Notes: a model not told the origin generated them from the sequence alone. Shown: positions 32,880 through 41,728, numbered from the stretch's first letter. The stretch: DNA of 64,000 nucleotides from Bacteroides mediterraneensis (GCF_025993685.1 NZ_DAJPEN010000001.1:1798001-1862000), one strand, 5' to 3'. A program made the numbers and translations.

Positions 32880-33841
32880 TTCTCTGTGGTTGGGCCAAAC
32901 AATGAATCCACAAACTCCCGGCGACGGAATACCTGCAGGTCCTCCATTCCTTCTCCCAGCCCGATGTATTTCACCGGAATCTTGAACTGGTCGGAAATGC
33001 CGATTACCACGCCTCCCTTGGCGGTACCGTCAAGTTTGGTAATGGCCATCGCCGTCACCTCCGTAGCCAGCGTAAACTGTTTGGCTTGTTCAAACGCATT
33101 CTGTCCGGTAGAGCCGTCGAGCACCAGCAACACCTCATGCGGCGCATCGGGAACCACCTTCTTCATCACATTCTTGATTTTGGTCAGCTCGTTCATCAAG
33201 CCGATTTTATTATGCAGACGGCCCGCCGTATCGATGATTACAACATCCGCATGGTTGGCCGTAGCCGAACTCAGCGTGTCGAAAGCCACTGAAGCTGGAT
33301 CGGCACCCATTTTCTGTTTGATGACAGGTACACCCACTCGTTCGCCCCAGATATCCAGCTGCTCCACGGCGGCTGCACGGAACGTATCGGCTGCACCCAG
33401 ATAGACTTTCTTTCCTGCCTTCTTGAACTGATAAGCCAGCTTTCCGATGGTCGTAGTCTTTCCTACTCCGTTCACGCCCACCACCATAATCACATAGGGT
33501 GTCTTGCCTTGGGGAACGTCAAAATCTGCCGTATCCACCGAATTGTTCTCCATCAGCAATGCGGCGATTTCTTCGCGAAGAATATTATTCAGCTCCTGCG
33601 TATTCACATACTTGTCTTTCGATACCCTGGCTTCTATGCGCTTGATAATATTCAGCGTAGTTTCCACTCCTACATCAGACGTAATGAGCACTTCCTCCAG
33701 ATTGTCCAACACCTCGTCGTCTACCTTCGATTTTCCAGCCACTGCACGCGCAATCTTGCTGAATACACTTTCTTTGGTTTTAGACAATCCTTTGTCTAAC
33801 GTCTCTTTTTTTTCCTTTGAGAAAAAACTAAAAAATCCCAT
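32876..33841 (-). CDS. ftsY: Signal recognition particle receptor FtsY
   Basis: The 321-residue SRP GTPase has an N-terminal helical N domain (about 25-105) with a short, weakly acidic lead. The G domain has the P-loop GVNGVGKT (residues 122-129), DTAGRLH, and TKLDGTAKGG. It receives SRP-ribosome complexes at the membrane for cotranslational insertion. The long acidic A domain of enterobacteria is missing, as is normal in Bacteroidetes. It is the first gene of an operon with rimO and the two HU-type genes. Confidence 0.95.
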   Translation of the reverse strand: MGFFSFFSKEKKETLDKGLSKTKESVFSKIARAVAGKSKVDDEVLDNLEEVLITSDVGVETTLNIIKRIEARVSKDKYVNTQELNNILREEIAALLMENNSVDTADFDVPQGKTPYVIMVVGVNGVGKTTTIGKLAYQFKKAGKKVYLGAADTFRAAAVEQLDIWGERVGVPVIKQKMGADPASVAFDTLSSATANHADVVIIDTAGRLHNKIGLMNELTKIKNVMKKVVPDAPHEVLLVLDGSTGQNAFEQAKQFTLATEVTAMAITKLDGTAKGGVVIGISDQFKIPVKYIGLGEGMEDLQVFRRREFVDSLFGPTTEK

Positions 33842-33869
33842 ACAACTTCACATTTATCAGTTTCTGACA

Positions 33870-33877
33870 CAAAGATA
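33870..33877 (-). promoter_or_regulatory. -7 box of the ftsY operon
   Basis: The minus strand reads TATCTTTG, 29 nt before the ftsY ATG. Confidence 0.6.
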
Positions 33878-33901
33878 AAACTATTCTCGTTCACACACAA
33901 A

Positions 33902-33938
33902 AAAAGTTCCTTCCATCTTTTGAATGAAAGGAACTTTT
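33902..33938 (-). terminator. Terminator of the rpmB-rpmG-DUF4295 unit
   Basis: AAAAGTTCCTT pairs with AAGGAACTTTT; a T run follows on the minus strand. Confidence 0.8.
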
Positions 33939-33967
33939 ATTTAGCATTTTATATTTGACTCGCTAAA

Positions 33968-34123
33968 TTATTTCTTGAAGAAGTCCTGAACTTTTTCGTT
34001 AGGAACCATCTGTTCGTCAAAAACGTAAGCACCTGTTTTCGGAGACTTAACCATTTTGATAACCTTAGTATAAGAACGGCCTTCTTTACCTGTCTGAAGG
34101 GTTGCGACTGTTTTCTTTGCCAT
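33968..34123 (-). CDS. DUF4295 small protein
   Basis: The 51-residue basic protein starts MAKKTVATLQTGKEGRSYTK and ends QDFFKK. It is recognisable as the DUF4295 family found in Bacteroidetes just after L33. It lies 9 nt from rpmG, in the same transcript as L33 and L28, so it may be a ribosome-associated protein; in sequence it is lysine-rich with a short predicted beta-hairpin (KSPKTGAYVFDEQ). No catalytic motif is seen. Confidence 0.85.
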   Translation of the reverse strand: MAKKTVATLQTGKEGRSYTKVIKMVKSPKTGAYVFDEQMVPNEKVQDFFKK

Positions 34124-34132
34124 GGTCTGTTA

Positions 34133-34321
34133 TTATTTAATTTCTTTATGAACTGTTACTCTTTTCAAAATAGGATTGTACTTCTTCAGTTCCAATCTTT
34201 CAGTGGTATTTTTTCTGTTCTTTGTTGTAATATAACGAGAAGTTCCCGGCATACCACTATCCTTCATTTCTGTGCATTCAAGGATTACCTGTACTCTGTT
34301 TCCTTTAGCTTTCTTAGCCAT
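34133..34321 (-). CDS. rpmG: 50S ribosomal protein L33
   Basis: The 62-residue protein has the L33 signature RYITTKNRKNTTERLELKKYNP. Only one cysteine (Cys16) is present, so it is a zinc-independent C-minus form without the two CXXC pairs. It is flanked by DUF4295 and rpmB in one unit. Confidence 0.95.
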   Translation of the reverse strand: MAKKAKGNRVQVILECTEMKDSGMPGTSRYITTKNRKNTTERLELKKYNPILKRVTVHKEIK

Positions 34322-34340
34322 AGTCTTTCTCTCCTTTTAA

Positions 34341-34601
34341 TTAACCAATAATTTTGATAGTTTTCCAATCACAATAGCCTTTTGCCACTGCTTCATTCAG
34401 CGCTGCATCGAGGCCTTTTTTGTTAATAACTCGCAAGCCGTTAGCACAGATATTCAGGCTAATCCAGCAATCCTGTTCTACATAGTAGAATTTCTTAGTA
34501 AACAAGTTCACATCAAAAGTTCTTTTTGTTCTTCTCTTAGAGTGTGAAACGTTGTTGCCTATCAAGGCTTTCTTTCCGGTAATTTGACAAATTTTCGACA
34601 T
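34341..34601 (-). CDS. rpmB: 50S ribosomal protein L28
   Basis: The 86-residue protein has the L28 N-terminal signature CQITGKKALIGNNVSHSKRR and the conserved RVINKKGLDAALNEA tail. First gene of the L28-L33-DUF4295 unit. The spacing to rpmG is 19 nt. Confidence 0.96.
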   Translation of the reverse strand: MSKICQITGKKALIGNNVSHSKRRTKRTFDVNLFTKKFYYVEQDCWISLNICANGLRVINKKGLDAALNEAVAKGYCDWKTIKIIG

Positions 34602-34705
34602 TTCTATCTAGTTTTTATAGTTTTATTCCATGGTTCTCTCAAACGGAGTGCAAAGTAAGTGATTTTATTTTACATAAACAAATCTTTCACCAAGAAATTG
34701 CACTT

Positions 34706-35206
34706 TCACCCCTCATTTTCTTGATTTTGACACAATTCCAGCAATAATTGCAGGGTTTTGGCCGTTGCTGCCTGGATATTTTTCTCGCGACCTTCGTCTT
34801 CACTCAACATAGCCGTGAGCACCTTTTCTTTCGAACCGGCAGCCACCCAGATGGTACCGACCGGCTTTTCCGGAGTGCCTCCCGCAGGTCCGGCAATGCC
34901 CGATGTGGCTACGGCATAATCCGTATCCAAAGCTTCAATGGCACCTTTCACCATTTCTACCACGGTTTCCTCACTTACAGCCCCATATTTTTCCAATGTT
35001 TCTGCATTCACATGCAGGTGATTCACCTTCACCTCATTTGAATAGGCGATAATTCCACCTTTATAGAAACGAGAACTACCTGGGATAGCAGTTATAATGG
35101 CAGCCACGTTACCAGCCGTACAGCTTTCAGCGGTAGCCAATGTAAAACCTTCTCTCCAGAAGATTTCACTTATCTCCTTACTTAGTGTTTTGGTTTCTAC
35201 TGACAT
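34706..35206 (-). CDS. CinA C-terminal-type nicotinamide-nucleotide amidase
   Basis: The 166-residue protein consists only of the CinA C-terminal domain: ATAESCTAGNVAAIITAIPG holds the conserved Ser/Cys-rich active-site stretch, and VATSGIAGPAGGTPEKPVGT the second motif. Family members deamidate nicotinamide mononucleotide in the pyridine nucleotide cycle. The N-terminal MoCF-like domain of full CinA is absent. It is 20 nt downstream of tsaD on the same strand. Confidence 0.88.
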   Translation of the reverse strand: MSVETKTLSKEISEIFWREGFTLATAESCTAGNVAAIITAIPGSSRFYKGGIIAYSNEVKVNHLHVNAETLEKYGAVSEETVVEMVKGAIEALDTDYAVATSGIAGPAGGTPEKPVGTIWVAAGSKEKVLTAMLSEDEGREKNIQAATAKTLQLLLELCQNQENEG

Positions 35207-35226
35207 AATCTCTTTTTTCTAAATTG

Positions 35227-36249
35227 TTACTTAATGGTTACCCGTGAATAAGCGGGCTTGTCTATTGTGCAAAAATCCTTGTCCAAAAATTTATAGTATC
35301 CCGTAATGGCAATCATGGCCGCATTGTCGGTGGTATAGCCGAACTTCGGGATGAAGATGTTCCAGCCATACTTCTTGGCATGTTCGCGGAAAGCGTTGCG
35401 GAGTCCGTTGTTGGCCGAAACACCACCTGCCACGGCCACTTCCTTGATGCCCGTATCCTTCACCACCTTACGCAGCTTGTCCATCAGAATGTCCACAATG
35501 GTCTTCTCCAACGAAGCAGCCAGGTCGGTTTTGTGATGCTCTACAAAATCCGGATCTTCCTTTACCCATTCCTTGAGCGAATACAGGAAAGAAGTCTTCA
35601 AGCCGCTGAAGCTGTAGTTGTAGCCCGGGATATGCGGTTTGCTGAAAGTATAGGCATTCGGATTGCCCTGACGTGCCAGCTTGTCAATAATCGGTCCGCC
35701 GGGATAGCCCAATCCCATCACCTTGGAACATTTGTCAATGGCTTCTCCTGCCGCATCGTCGATGGTCTGCCCCAGCACCTCCATGTCGTTGTAGGCATTC
35801 ACACGGATAATCTGTGAATTCCCGCCCGATACCAGCAGACAGATGAAAGGCAGGCTCGGCTGTACATTCTCGCCGTCCGGTTCCTTGATAAAATGCGCCA
35901 TCACATGTCCCTGCAGATGGTTCACCTCCACCATCGGGATACCCAGCGCACGGGCAAACCCCTTCGCAAACGATACTCCTACCAGCAAAGAACCCATCAG
36001 TCCCGGTCCGCGGGTAAAAGCCACCGCGCTCAATTCTTCCTTTGTCACCCCGGCCCGTTTCAATGCCTCGTGCACCACCGGCACAATGTTCTGCTGATGC
36101 GCCCGCGAGGCCAGTTCAGGAACCACGCCTCCATACGCTTCATGCACTGCCTGACTGGCAATCACGCTGGAAAGCAGTACCCCGTCCTTGATTACCGCAG
36201 CCGAAGTATCGTCACAAGAAGATTCTATTCCTAATATTATCGTACTCAT
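35227..36249 (-). CDS. tsaD: tRNA N6-adenosine threonylcarbamoyltransferase
   Basis: The 340-residue Kae1/Qri7-type ASKHA protein shows GIESSCDDTSAA at the N-terminus, the metal ligands in VNHLQGH, the ATP-binding LLVSGGNSQI and VAVAGGVSANNGLR. It transfers threonylcarbamoyl to A37 of ANN-decoding tRNAs (t6A). It works with TsaB/TsaC/TsaE, which are not in this window. Confidence 0.95.
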   Translation of the reverse strand: MSTIILGIESSCDDTSAAVIKDGVLLSSVIASQAVHEAYGGVVPELASRAHQQNIVPVVHEALKRAGVTKEELSAVAFTRGPGLMGSLLVGVSFAKGFARALGIPMVEVNHLQGHVMAHFIKEPDGENVQPSLPFICLLVSGGNSQIIRVNAYNDMEVLGQTIDDAAGEAIDKCSKVMGLGYPGGPIIDKLARQGNPNAYTFSKPHIPGYNYSFSGLKTSFLYSLKEWVKEDPDFVEHHKTDLAASLEKTIVDILMDKLRKVVKDTGIKEVAVAGGVSANNGLRNAFREHAKKYGWNIFIPKFGYTTDNAAMIAITGYYKFLDKDFCTIDKPAYSRVTIK

Positions 36250-36274
36250 AAAATGTCTTTATACCTTAAATATA

Positions 36275-37129
36275 TTAATGCGTCAATATTTCAAGACCCT
36301 GTTCCGTCATCACGAATGTATGCTCCCACTGTGCAGAAGGAAGTTCATCCTCCGTCACTACGGTCCAGCCGTCTTCTTCATCAATAAACACTTCCCAGGT
36401 TCCCATGTTGATCATCGGCTCGATGGTAAACACCATGCCCGGCACGAGCAGCATGCCCGTACCCTTCTTTCCGAAATGCTCCACATCCGGCTCCTCGTGG
36501 AACTCCAGTCCCACCCCGTGACCGCACAAGTCGCGCACCACCGAAAAACCGTTCTTCTTGGCATGTTTTTCGATGGCGTGGCCGATGTCGCCCACGAAGC
36601 TGAACGGTTTGGCCGCCTCCATTCCGATTTCCAGACACTCTTTAGCCACACGGACCAGTTTCTCTTTCTGAGGTGTGGTTTTCCCAATGATGAACATACG
36701 GGAAGCATCTGCATAATACCCGTCCAGAATCGTCGTACAGTCCACATTGATGATATCGCCTTCTTCCAGGATTTCTTCTTCGTTCGGAATACCGTGGCAC
36801 ACCACTTCATTGATTGACGTGCAACAGCTTTTCGGAAAACCTTCATAGCCCAGACACGCCGGGATAGCCCCGTGGTCCTTTGTGTATTCATACACCAGCT
36901 TGTCTATTTCCGCCGTACTCATTCCGGCATGGATTTCTTTTTCCACCAAGTCAAGCACCCCTGTATTGATAACCCCACTGCGACGGATGCCTTCAATCTG
37001 TTCCGGAGTCTTGATTAACTGGCGAGTCGGAACCAGATGGCCTCTGTCCTGATAATACAGCACCTTCTTGTCCAGTTCGGTCAACTCCGCTCCTTTAGGA
37101 ACCTTCCAGTTTATTTTATGTCTTCTCAT
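36275..37129 (-). CDS. map: Type I methionine aminopeptidase
   Basis: From the ATG at 37129 the protein has 284 residues; a second ATG three codons upstream (37138) is possible but would leave a leader of only about 7 nt. The pita-bread fold carries the five metal ligands: two Asp in INVDCTTILDGYYADASR, His in CGHGVGLEFHEEP, and Glu in FTIEPMI and VTEDE..WEHTF. An N-terminal extension of about 40 residues precedes the core. It removes the initiator methionine from nascent proteins. Confidence 0.93.
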   Translation of the reverse strand: MRRHKINWKVPKGAELTELDKKVLYYQDRGHLVPTRQLIKTPEQIEGIRRSGVINTGVLDLVEKEIHAGMSTAEIDKLVYEYTKDHGAIPACLGYEGFPKSCCTSINEVVCHGIPNEEEILEEGDIINVDCTTILDGYYADASRMFIIGKTTPQKEKLVRVAKECLEIGMEAAKPFSFVGDIGHAIEKHAKKNGFSVVRDLCGHGVGLEFHEEPDVEHFGKKGTGMLLVPGMVFTIEPMINMGTWEVFIDEEDGWTVVTEDELPSAQWEHTFVMTEQGLEILTH

Positions 37130-37151
37130 AATTCTCATTTTTACTTAGACG

Positions 37152-37159
37152 CAAAGTTA
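37152..37159 (-). promoter_or_regulatory. -7 box of map
   Basis: The minus strand reads TAACTTTG, a match to TAnnTTTG, 23 nt before the chosen ATG. Confidence 0.55.
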
Positions 37160-37379
37160 TAAGAAAAAAATGGAATAGGATACGGTATGAAGAATAAAAA
37201 TGCCTTCCCGCTACAGAAAGGTTTGTCATATTTCTGTAACACTGTTCTAAAAGCCCCAAAAATGTTCGCAAAATACCACACAGTACATAAATTTGACAGC
37301 CGGAAACTTGCTTCAACAACAAAATATTTATATCTTCGCCCTGACAGTAAACAAATAAAATAATTTAAATTCAAAAACT

Positions 37380-37601
37380 ATGATGGACAAGACTCAAATT
37401 GGAACAAACGCCGGGATTGTCTGGAAACTCCTTTCCGACAACGCACATTGGGAATACGAAAAACTGAAAAAAGAATCCGGATTGTCCGATAGAGATTTGA
37501 ATGCCGCAATCGGATGGCTGGCACGCGAAGACAAAATAGATTTCGACATCGACGAAAAAGAAGACCGCTTATTCCTGCATGTCAACGTCTATATTGGCTG
37601 A
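37380..37601 (+). CDS. Winged helix protein, DUF2582 type
   Basis: The 73-residue protein reads as a small winged helix: GIVWKLLSDNAHWEYEKLKK as helix 1-2, GLSDRDLNAAIGWLAREDKI as the recognition part, and FDIDEKEDRLFLHV as the wing. It resembles the DUF2582 family of Bacteroidetes. It is likely DNA-binding but its targets are unknown. A relaxed -7 box (TATCTTCG, 37331-37338) lies upstream and a strong terminator downstream, so it is a single-gene unit. Confidence 0.8.
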   Translation: MMDKTQIGTNAGIVWKLLSDNAHWEYEKLKKESGLSDRDLNAAIGWLAREDKIDFDIDEKEDRLFLHVNVYIG

Positions 37602-37605
37602 AAAA

Positions 37606-37647
37606 AAGGCCATTGAATATGACTGAACGCACATTCAATGGCCTTTT
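37606..37647. terminator. Bidirectional terminator
   Basis: AAAGGCCATTGAAT pairs perfectly with ATTCAATGGCCTTT, with A and T runs outside; it serves the winged-helix gene and the convergent MgtC gene. Confidence 0.85.
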
Positions 37648-37665
37648 CTGCCCCTTTTCTCCACG

Positions 37666-38337
37666 TCACACAATCCGGTTCACCGTGATATCAGGAAAAT
37701 CATGCAGCATCATCAGAAGCAGCCCTTCTTCATTCGCCCGTTTGGCCCGTATCACCATCGAGATGCGGTACATTTCCCGTCCGTCTTCATACACCTTGTT
37801 CATCTCATACGAAGCAATCTGGAAGCCGCCTGAACTGAACCGGGCCGACACGTCTTTCAGCACACCAGGATTTCCCGCCGTAAATTCAATAATCATGTTC
37901 CGCATACCCACACTCTTGAAGCAATAACTGAGTACCTCCAATCCGGCCAGCGCCAGCAGTGTGGCCAGAATACCAATCAGATACATACCCGCTCCGATGG
38001 CCAGTCCGATGCCTGCGGTGGCCCACACCCCTGCCGCCGTAGTCAGCCCGCGGATCACCTGCTTCTGCAAGAGAATGATGGTTCCGGCCCCGATAAAGCC
38101 GATGCCGCTGACCACCTGGGCCGCCAACCGGCTCGGGTCCAACCGCACCAAATCTTTCTCCAGCACATCCATGAAACCATATTGCGACACAATCATCATC
38201 AACGCACTTCCCAAGGCTACCAGGAAATGGGTCCGGTAGCCGGCTTCCTTTGCCCGGTATTCCCGCTCCAGACCGATGAGTACTCCCATCAGACCTGCCA
38301 CGAACAACCTTAAAGAAAAATCCACATAAATATTCAT
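37666..38337 (-). CDS. MgtC/SapB family membrane protein
   Basis: The 223-residue protein has the MgtC hydrophobic core with four to five helices (RLFVAGLMGVLIGLERE, HFLVALGSALMMIVSQYG, VVSGIGFIGAGTIIL, LTTAAGVWATAGIGLAIG), including the charged RE pair after the first helix. A C-terminal soluble ACT-like domain follows (about residues 145-223). MgtC proteins are tied to magnesium limitation or envelope energy state. No magnesium riboswitch was recognised upstream. Confidence 0.88.
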   Translation of the reverse strand: MNIYVDFSLRLFVAGLMGVLIGLEREYRAKEAGYRTHFLVALGSALMMIVSQYGFMDVLEKDLVRLDPSRLAAQVVSGIGFIGAGTIILLQKQVIRGLTTAAGVWATAGIGLAIGAGMYLIGILATLLALAGLEVLSYCFKSVGMRNMIIEFTAGNPGVLKDVSARFSSGGFQIASYEMNKVYEDGREMYRISMVIRAKRANEEGLLLMMLHDFPDITVNRIV

Positions 38338-38481
38338 ATATACTTTCCGTTATCAACTTTCTTGCGAAAGATACAAAAATTTTGATAGTTTTCCAAAGGG
38401 AAGCATAATCTATGAATAGGTGAAAGACTGACTACGCGATTATTTACTCATTTATACACTAACTTCTTCAAACAATCATTC

Positions 38482-39849
38482 TTACTCGTTACACTTTAAC
38501 GATTTTTTCAATGCTAAACCTTTTTCAGTAAGACGATATTTTTGGTTCTGACTATTAGGTCTTTCTGGTATAGTCAACTCTATATAATCATTCTTAATAG
38601 CCGGAAGCAAATAATCCGTTCTAAAATAATCTCTATTCTTTATTGACAGCAATTCCTGCAATTCCGAACGCCCTTTCTCTCCGACTAGTACAGAAATGAG
38701 TTTTTTAACTTGTACACTTGCATGGTCACTTGCATGGTCACTTGCATGGTCACTTGCATGGTCACTTGCATGGTCACTTATAGGAAAAGTTATACGGATA
38801 AAATTATCAGTAAACTTAAAACAATCTTCACTGTATGCCCTCAGAATACGAGGAATACCAGATCCTAACGACTCCACCAACTCCAAATCACGATAAATTC
38901 TCATCAACTCCTTATTACGAGGAATTGATATGCCATTGAAAAACTCCTCTTTGGAAAGAGACTCCGGCAAACGACCCGCCGAAGTTATCTCAAGCCTGTC
39001 AGGAAATATCTCAAATTTAGGTGGTACCTCAAATGAATAATCATTATGTACTATTGCATTGATAACGGCTTCACGCAGAGCGACCTTATTCCACAGTGGG
39101 GTTTCAATGCGCTCCATAGGCGTTATAGTAGCGGCAATTTTATTCTCAATATCTAATTTTGCTAACACACTTTTGGTCGCTTTAATAAGCGAACAATATC
39201 CGTACTCATTATTCTCTATCAAATCACAACGGTCAAGACTTGAATACTTTGCCACTTTAATCGAATTACCATTCTCATCTGCTAAAAGATAAGCTACATA
39301 ATTAAACTTTCCATTTTCAGTAAGCAACTCCAATGTCCGTTTGAAATTCTCGCTGAGCCTCTTACCACGTTCATCATAATAAATACGCAGCTGTTCAAAA
39401 CTCAAATCCTGCCGATTGGACACAATACGTCCAATAGAATTGCGCGTTCGCATAGCAAACAAACGATCAATCTGCTCTTGAGGCATAGGTTCTGCCGATG
39501 TTCCCACACGCATATAAACACCTCGCGGAGTCATACCATATTTTGTCTTAAAATACGGCTTCTCTATTCCGCTTGCCACTGTAACCTTAACAATACTACA
39601 CCCATCCTTTTGCTCCTCGGCAATATCAAATAAACCCATCGCAGAAGGAGAAATATTATGTTTAATACGATCTTTCAATCTCAGCATACAGTCATCCACA
39701 TCACTTACACCCACCGTAGAGCCATCCTTATCAATGCCGATATATATGTATCCGCCTTCCTTATAATTAAGAAATGACACTACCTCCTTCTCGAAATCAA
39801 GCTCAGGAGTTAATTCTCTTTTATATTCTATGCGATTAGTTTCTGTCAT
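38482..39849 (-). CDS. AlbA_2-domain protein with HATPase-like C-terminal part
   Basis: The 455-residue protein begins with a Schlafen AlbA_2 domain (EYKRELTPELDFEKEVVSFL, IYIGIDKDGSTVGV, about residues 5-130). A helical middle follows, then the ATP-binding HATPase_c_4-like block (ALREAVINAIVHNDYS, residues 257-272; ESLGSGIPRILRAY, 326-339). Five perfect DHAS repeats occupy residues 359-378, and a winged-helix tail ends the protein. Such proteins are common accessory genes annotated as putative regulators or ATPases; some Schlafen-AlbA proteins take part in phage defence. The gene is AT-rich relative to its housekeeping flanks and stands beside the TIR gene. Confidence 0.8.
   Translation of the reverse strand: MTETNRIEYKRELTPELDFEKEVVSFLNYKEGGYIYIGIDKDGSTVGVSDVDDCMLRLKDRIKHNISPSAMGLFDIAEEQKDGCSIVKVTVASGIEKPYFKTKYGMTPRGVYMRVGTSAEPMPQEQIDRLFAMRTRNSIGRIVSNRQDLSFEQLRIYYDERGKRLSENFKRTLELLTENGKFNYVAYLLADENGNSIKVAKYSSLDRCDLIENNEYGYCSLIKATKSVLAKLDIENKIAATITPMERIETPLWNKVALREAVINAIVHNDYSFEVPPKFEIFPDRLEITSAGRLPESLSKEEFFNGISIPRNKELMRIYRDLELVESLGSGIPRILRAYSEDCFKFTDNFIRITFPISDHASDHASDHASDHASDHASVQVKKLISVLVGEKGRSELQELLSIKNRDYFRTDYLLPAIKNDYIELTIPERPNSQNQKYRLTEKGLALKKSLKCNE
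38717..38776 (-). repeat. Five tandem 12-nt repeats coding DHAS
   Basis: CTTGCATGGTCA is repeated five times without change on the plus strand. Each unit codes for four residues, so copy-number changes keep the frame. Confidence 0.95.
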
Positions 39850-39897
39850 ATATTTTTAAACAAATTCATTTTCTAATTCATACATATTGTATAAGTG

Positions 39898-39911
39898 ATA
39901 TCAATTGATAT
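39898..39911. promoter_or_regulatory. 14-bp perfect palindrome upstream of the AlbA_2 gene
   Basis: ATATCAATTGATAT lies about 50 nt before the ATG of the AlbA_2 gene. It may be an operator; the rest of 39850-40023 shows no gene. Confidence 0.4.
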
Positions 39912-40023
39912 AAACATTAACCTATACTAACCCTCATCACTTGGATATATGGTAAATTAATTCATGTTACACACACTCTATGACTCACCATGACTGCCCT
40001 TCGCTTTAATCCATTCTATTCAT

Positions 40024-41448
40024 TTACAAGATACTTTTTAATAGCTCCTGGCTTTTGGATATACATTCGTCTAATATCATAATTAGGCTACTTAAATTAT
40101 TAGATAAACGTCTTTTAGACTTATTTATCACCCGTTCTGCCTTCGGTAAAATGTCTATAGATTTTTTAAAACTCACAATACCAGATTTTGCATTTGATAT
40201 AGATATGAACAATTGATTAATTGCAGCATATTCCTCATTCATACTTTCTTTATTTTCTGATGCAATGAGAGCTTTCATTTTTGTAGCATTATCAATCATA
40301 CGAAAAAATGAATCTCTTAAATCCATTGCATCATCTTCAATTTCCTTTGACAAATCATCCATCCCTTTCGCTGCAGACTGCATAACTCCTCTTGCTTGCG
40401 ATATATTAGGATGAGAAGAATTTATATTCTGCAAACGTCTAGTATTAGTTTTCAGACTTTCAGTGTGTTTATGCATAGCATCTGTCAATCTACAGCATAT
40501 TTCAGATATAGTTTGAACATTAATATCCACTTGTTCTCTATAATCTAAGAATCCCAATTCCTCTATTTCATTATCCTCAAGCTCCTTTATATCGGATACC
40601 ATAACAGATGGTAAAAGGGTTGATGATAACGATCTGCAATATGATATAAATGCGTCTTTATTTCTATTCCACACTGAAGGTTTTATTACAAAGCCTAATT
40701 TATCTGAGAACACCTCGCAAAGAGTATCTATAGACTCATTGCAATCAATTTTTATAGCCTTGTTTAATGACTCCAGCCATCCCAGTTTATCAAAAGAAGT
40801 ATTAGGTAGCAAAATTTGGATAATATGCCTGTTTAATGCCCATGCTGCACCCATTTCATTTAAACACACTTCACTCTTTTTGTAATTATCGGATATCATT
40901 AATAATACGATATCTGCACAAGCCATATTGTTTTGAATAAATTGAGGGATACTTTCCCCTGGAATTACCCCTGTATCATCACGAGATGTATAAGCGATAA
41001 TTTTAGATTCAAGTCCCATCCCCAAAAGGATAATTGAATCTACAAATTTACTAACCAACTCTCTATCCTTTGACGCATGACTGATAAAAATTCTTTTTCC
41101 AGATATTAATTGTTTTGTTGGCAGTTTTTCAGCAGAAACTTTTGAATTTCCCCCAATATCTCCACGTTCCAGTTTATCTAATAGCACACAAAAATCCTTT
41201 CGGATATTCTGATAGTTAGCTTTTAAAACATGACCGTTATCAACATTATTATCTATATTTTTAAAGTCAACAAATTCTTTATTATTATCGTCAAAATAAT
41301 GGCCAAAGACCACAACTGATTCTTCATACCATCTACGGTATGCTTCCATTGCCTCATGAACACAAGGACTTATATTTAATTTATCATAATCAGCTCTTAG
41401 CTGTTTTAACCTAGCAATCTCATTTTTTACGATTTGTACATCAAACAT
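40024..41448 (-). CDS. TIR-domain protein (candidate NAD-consuming defence effector)
   Basis: The protein has 474 residues from the ATG at 41448; a GTG three codons upstream was not used. Residues about 1-115 are helical. The TIR domain spans about 118-252 (KRIFISHASKD, a BB-loop region with TGVIPGESIPQ, and SEVCLNEMGAAWAL with the candidate catalytic Glu198). The C-terminal 215 residues are helical and coiled-coil-like. Bacterial TIR domains of this kind often hydrolyse NAD+ in anti-phage systems. No ThsA, SIR2 or cyclase partner is nearby; only the AlbA_2 gene. AT-rich codon use suggests transfer. Confidence 0.8.
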   Translation of the reverse strand: MFDVQIVKNEIARLKQLRADYDKLNISPCVHEAMEAYRRWYEESVVVFGHYFDDNNKEFVDFKNIDNNVDNGHVLKANYQNIRKDFCVLLDKLERGDIGGNSKVSAEKLPTKQLISGKRIFISHASKDRELVSKFVDSIILLGMGLESKIIAYTSRDDTGVIPGESIPQFIQNNMACADIVLLMISDNYKKSEVCLNEMGAAWALNRHIIQILLPNTSFDKLGWLESLNKAIKIDCNESIDTLCEVFSDKLGFVIKPSVWNRNKDAFISYCRSLSSTLLPSVMVSDIKELEDNEIEELGFLDYREQVDINVQTISEICCRLTDAMHKHTESLKTNTRRLQNINSSHPNISQARGVMQSAAKGMDDLSKEIEDDAMDLRDSFFRMIDNATKMKALIASENKESMNEEYAAINQLFISISNAKSGIVSFKKSIDILPKAERVINKSKRRLSNNLSSLIMILDECISKSQELLKSIL

Positions 41449-41474
41449 ATAGGGCACATTATTAGTATATAGTA

Positions 41475-41482
41475 CAAATGTA
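41475..41482 (-). promoter_or_regulatory. -7 box of the TIR gene
   Basis: The minus strand reads TACATTTG, 27 nt before the ATG, which supports transcription independent of the neighbours. Confidence 0.5.
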
Positions 41483-41728
41483 GTGATTAAATATGAAACA
41501 ATATATTTCTACTTAAATGTTTTTGGTTTCTATATCACATTACTACTAGCATTTCTTTTTGCTCTTAAAAAGATACAATCAGTTAGCTGCCAATCTCTAT
41601 TAATAATAAATTACCCTTATCGTATTTTTACCTGCCAAGTTCCACAAAATAGCACTTACAACTTTTATTTCTGTAAAATTCCCTATCCATACCCCCATCC
41701 GCTCTCTCCTTTTCTACATCCCGCGTCC

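Noticed and set aside
38717..38776. Short tandem repeats as a CRISPR-like or regulatory array
   Set aside because: The repeats are in frame within the AlbA_2 gene and code for DHAS units.
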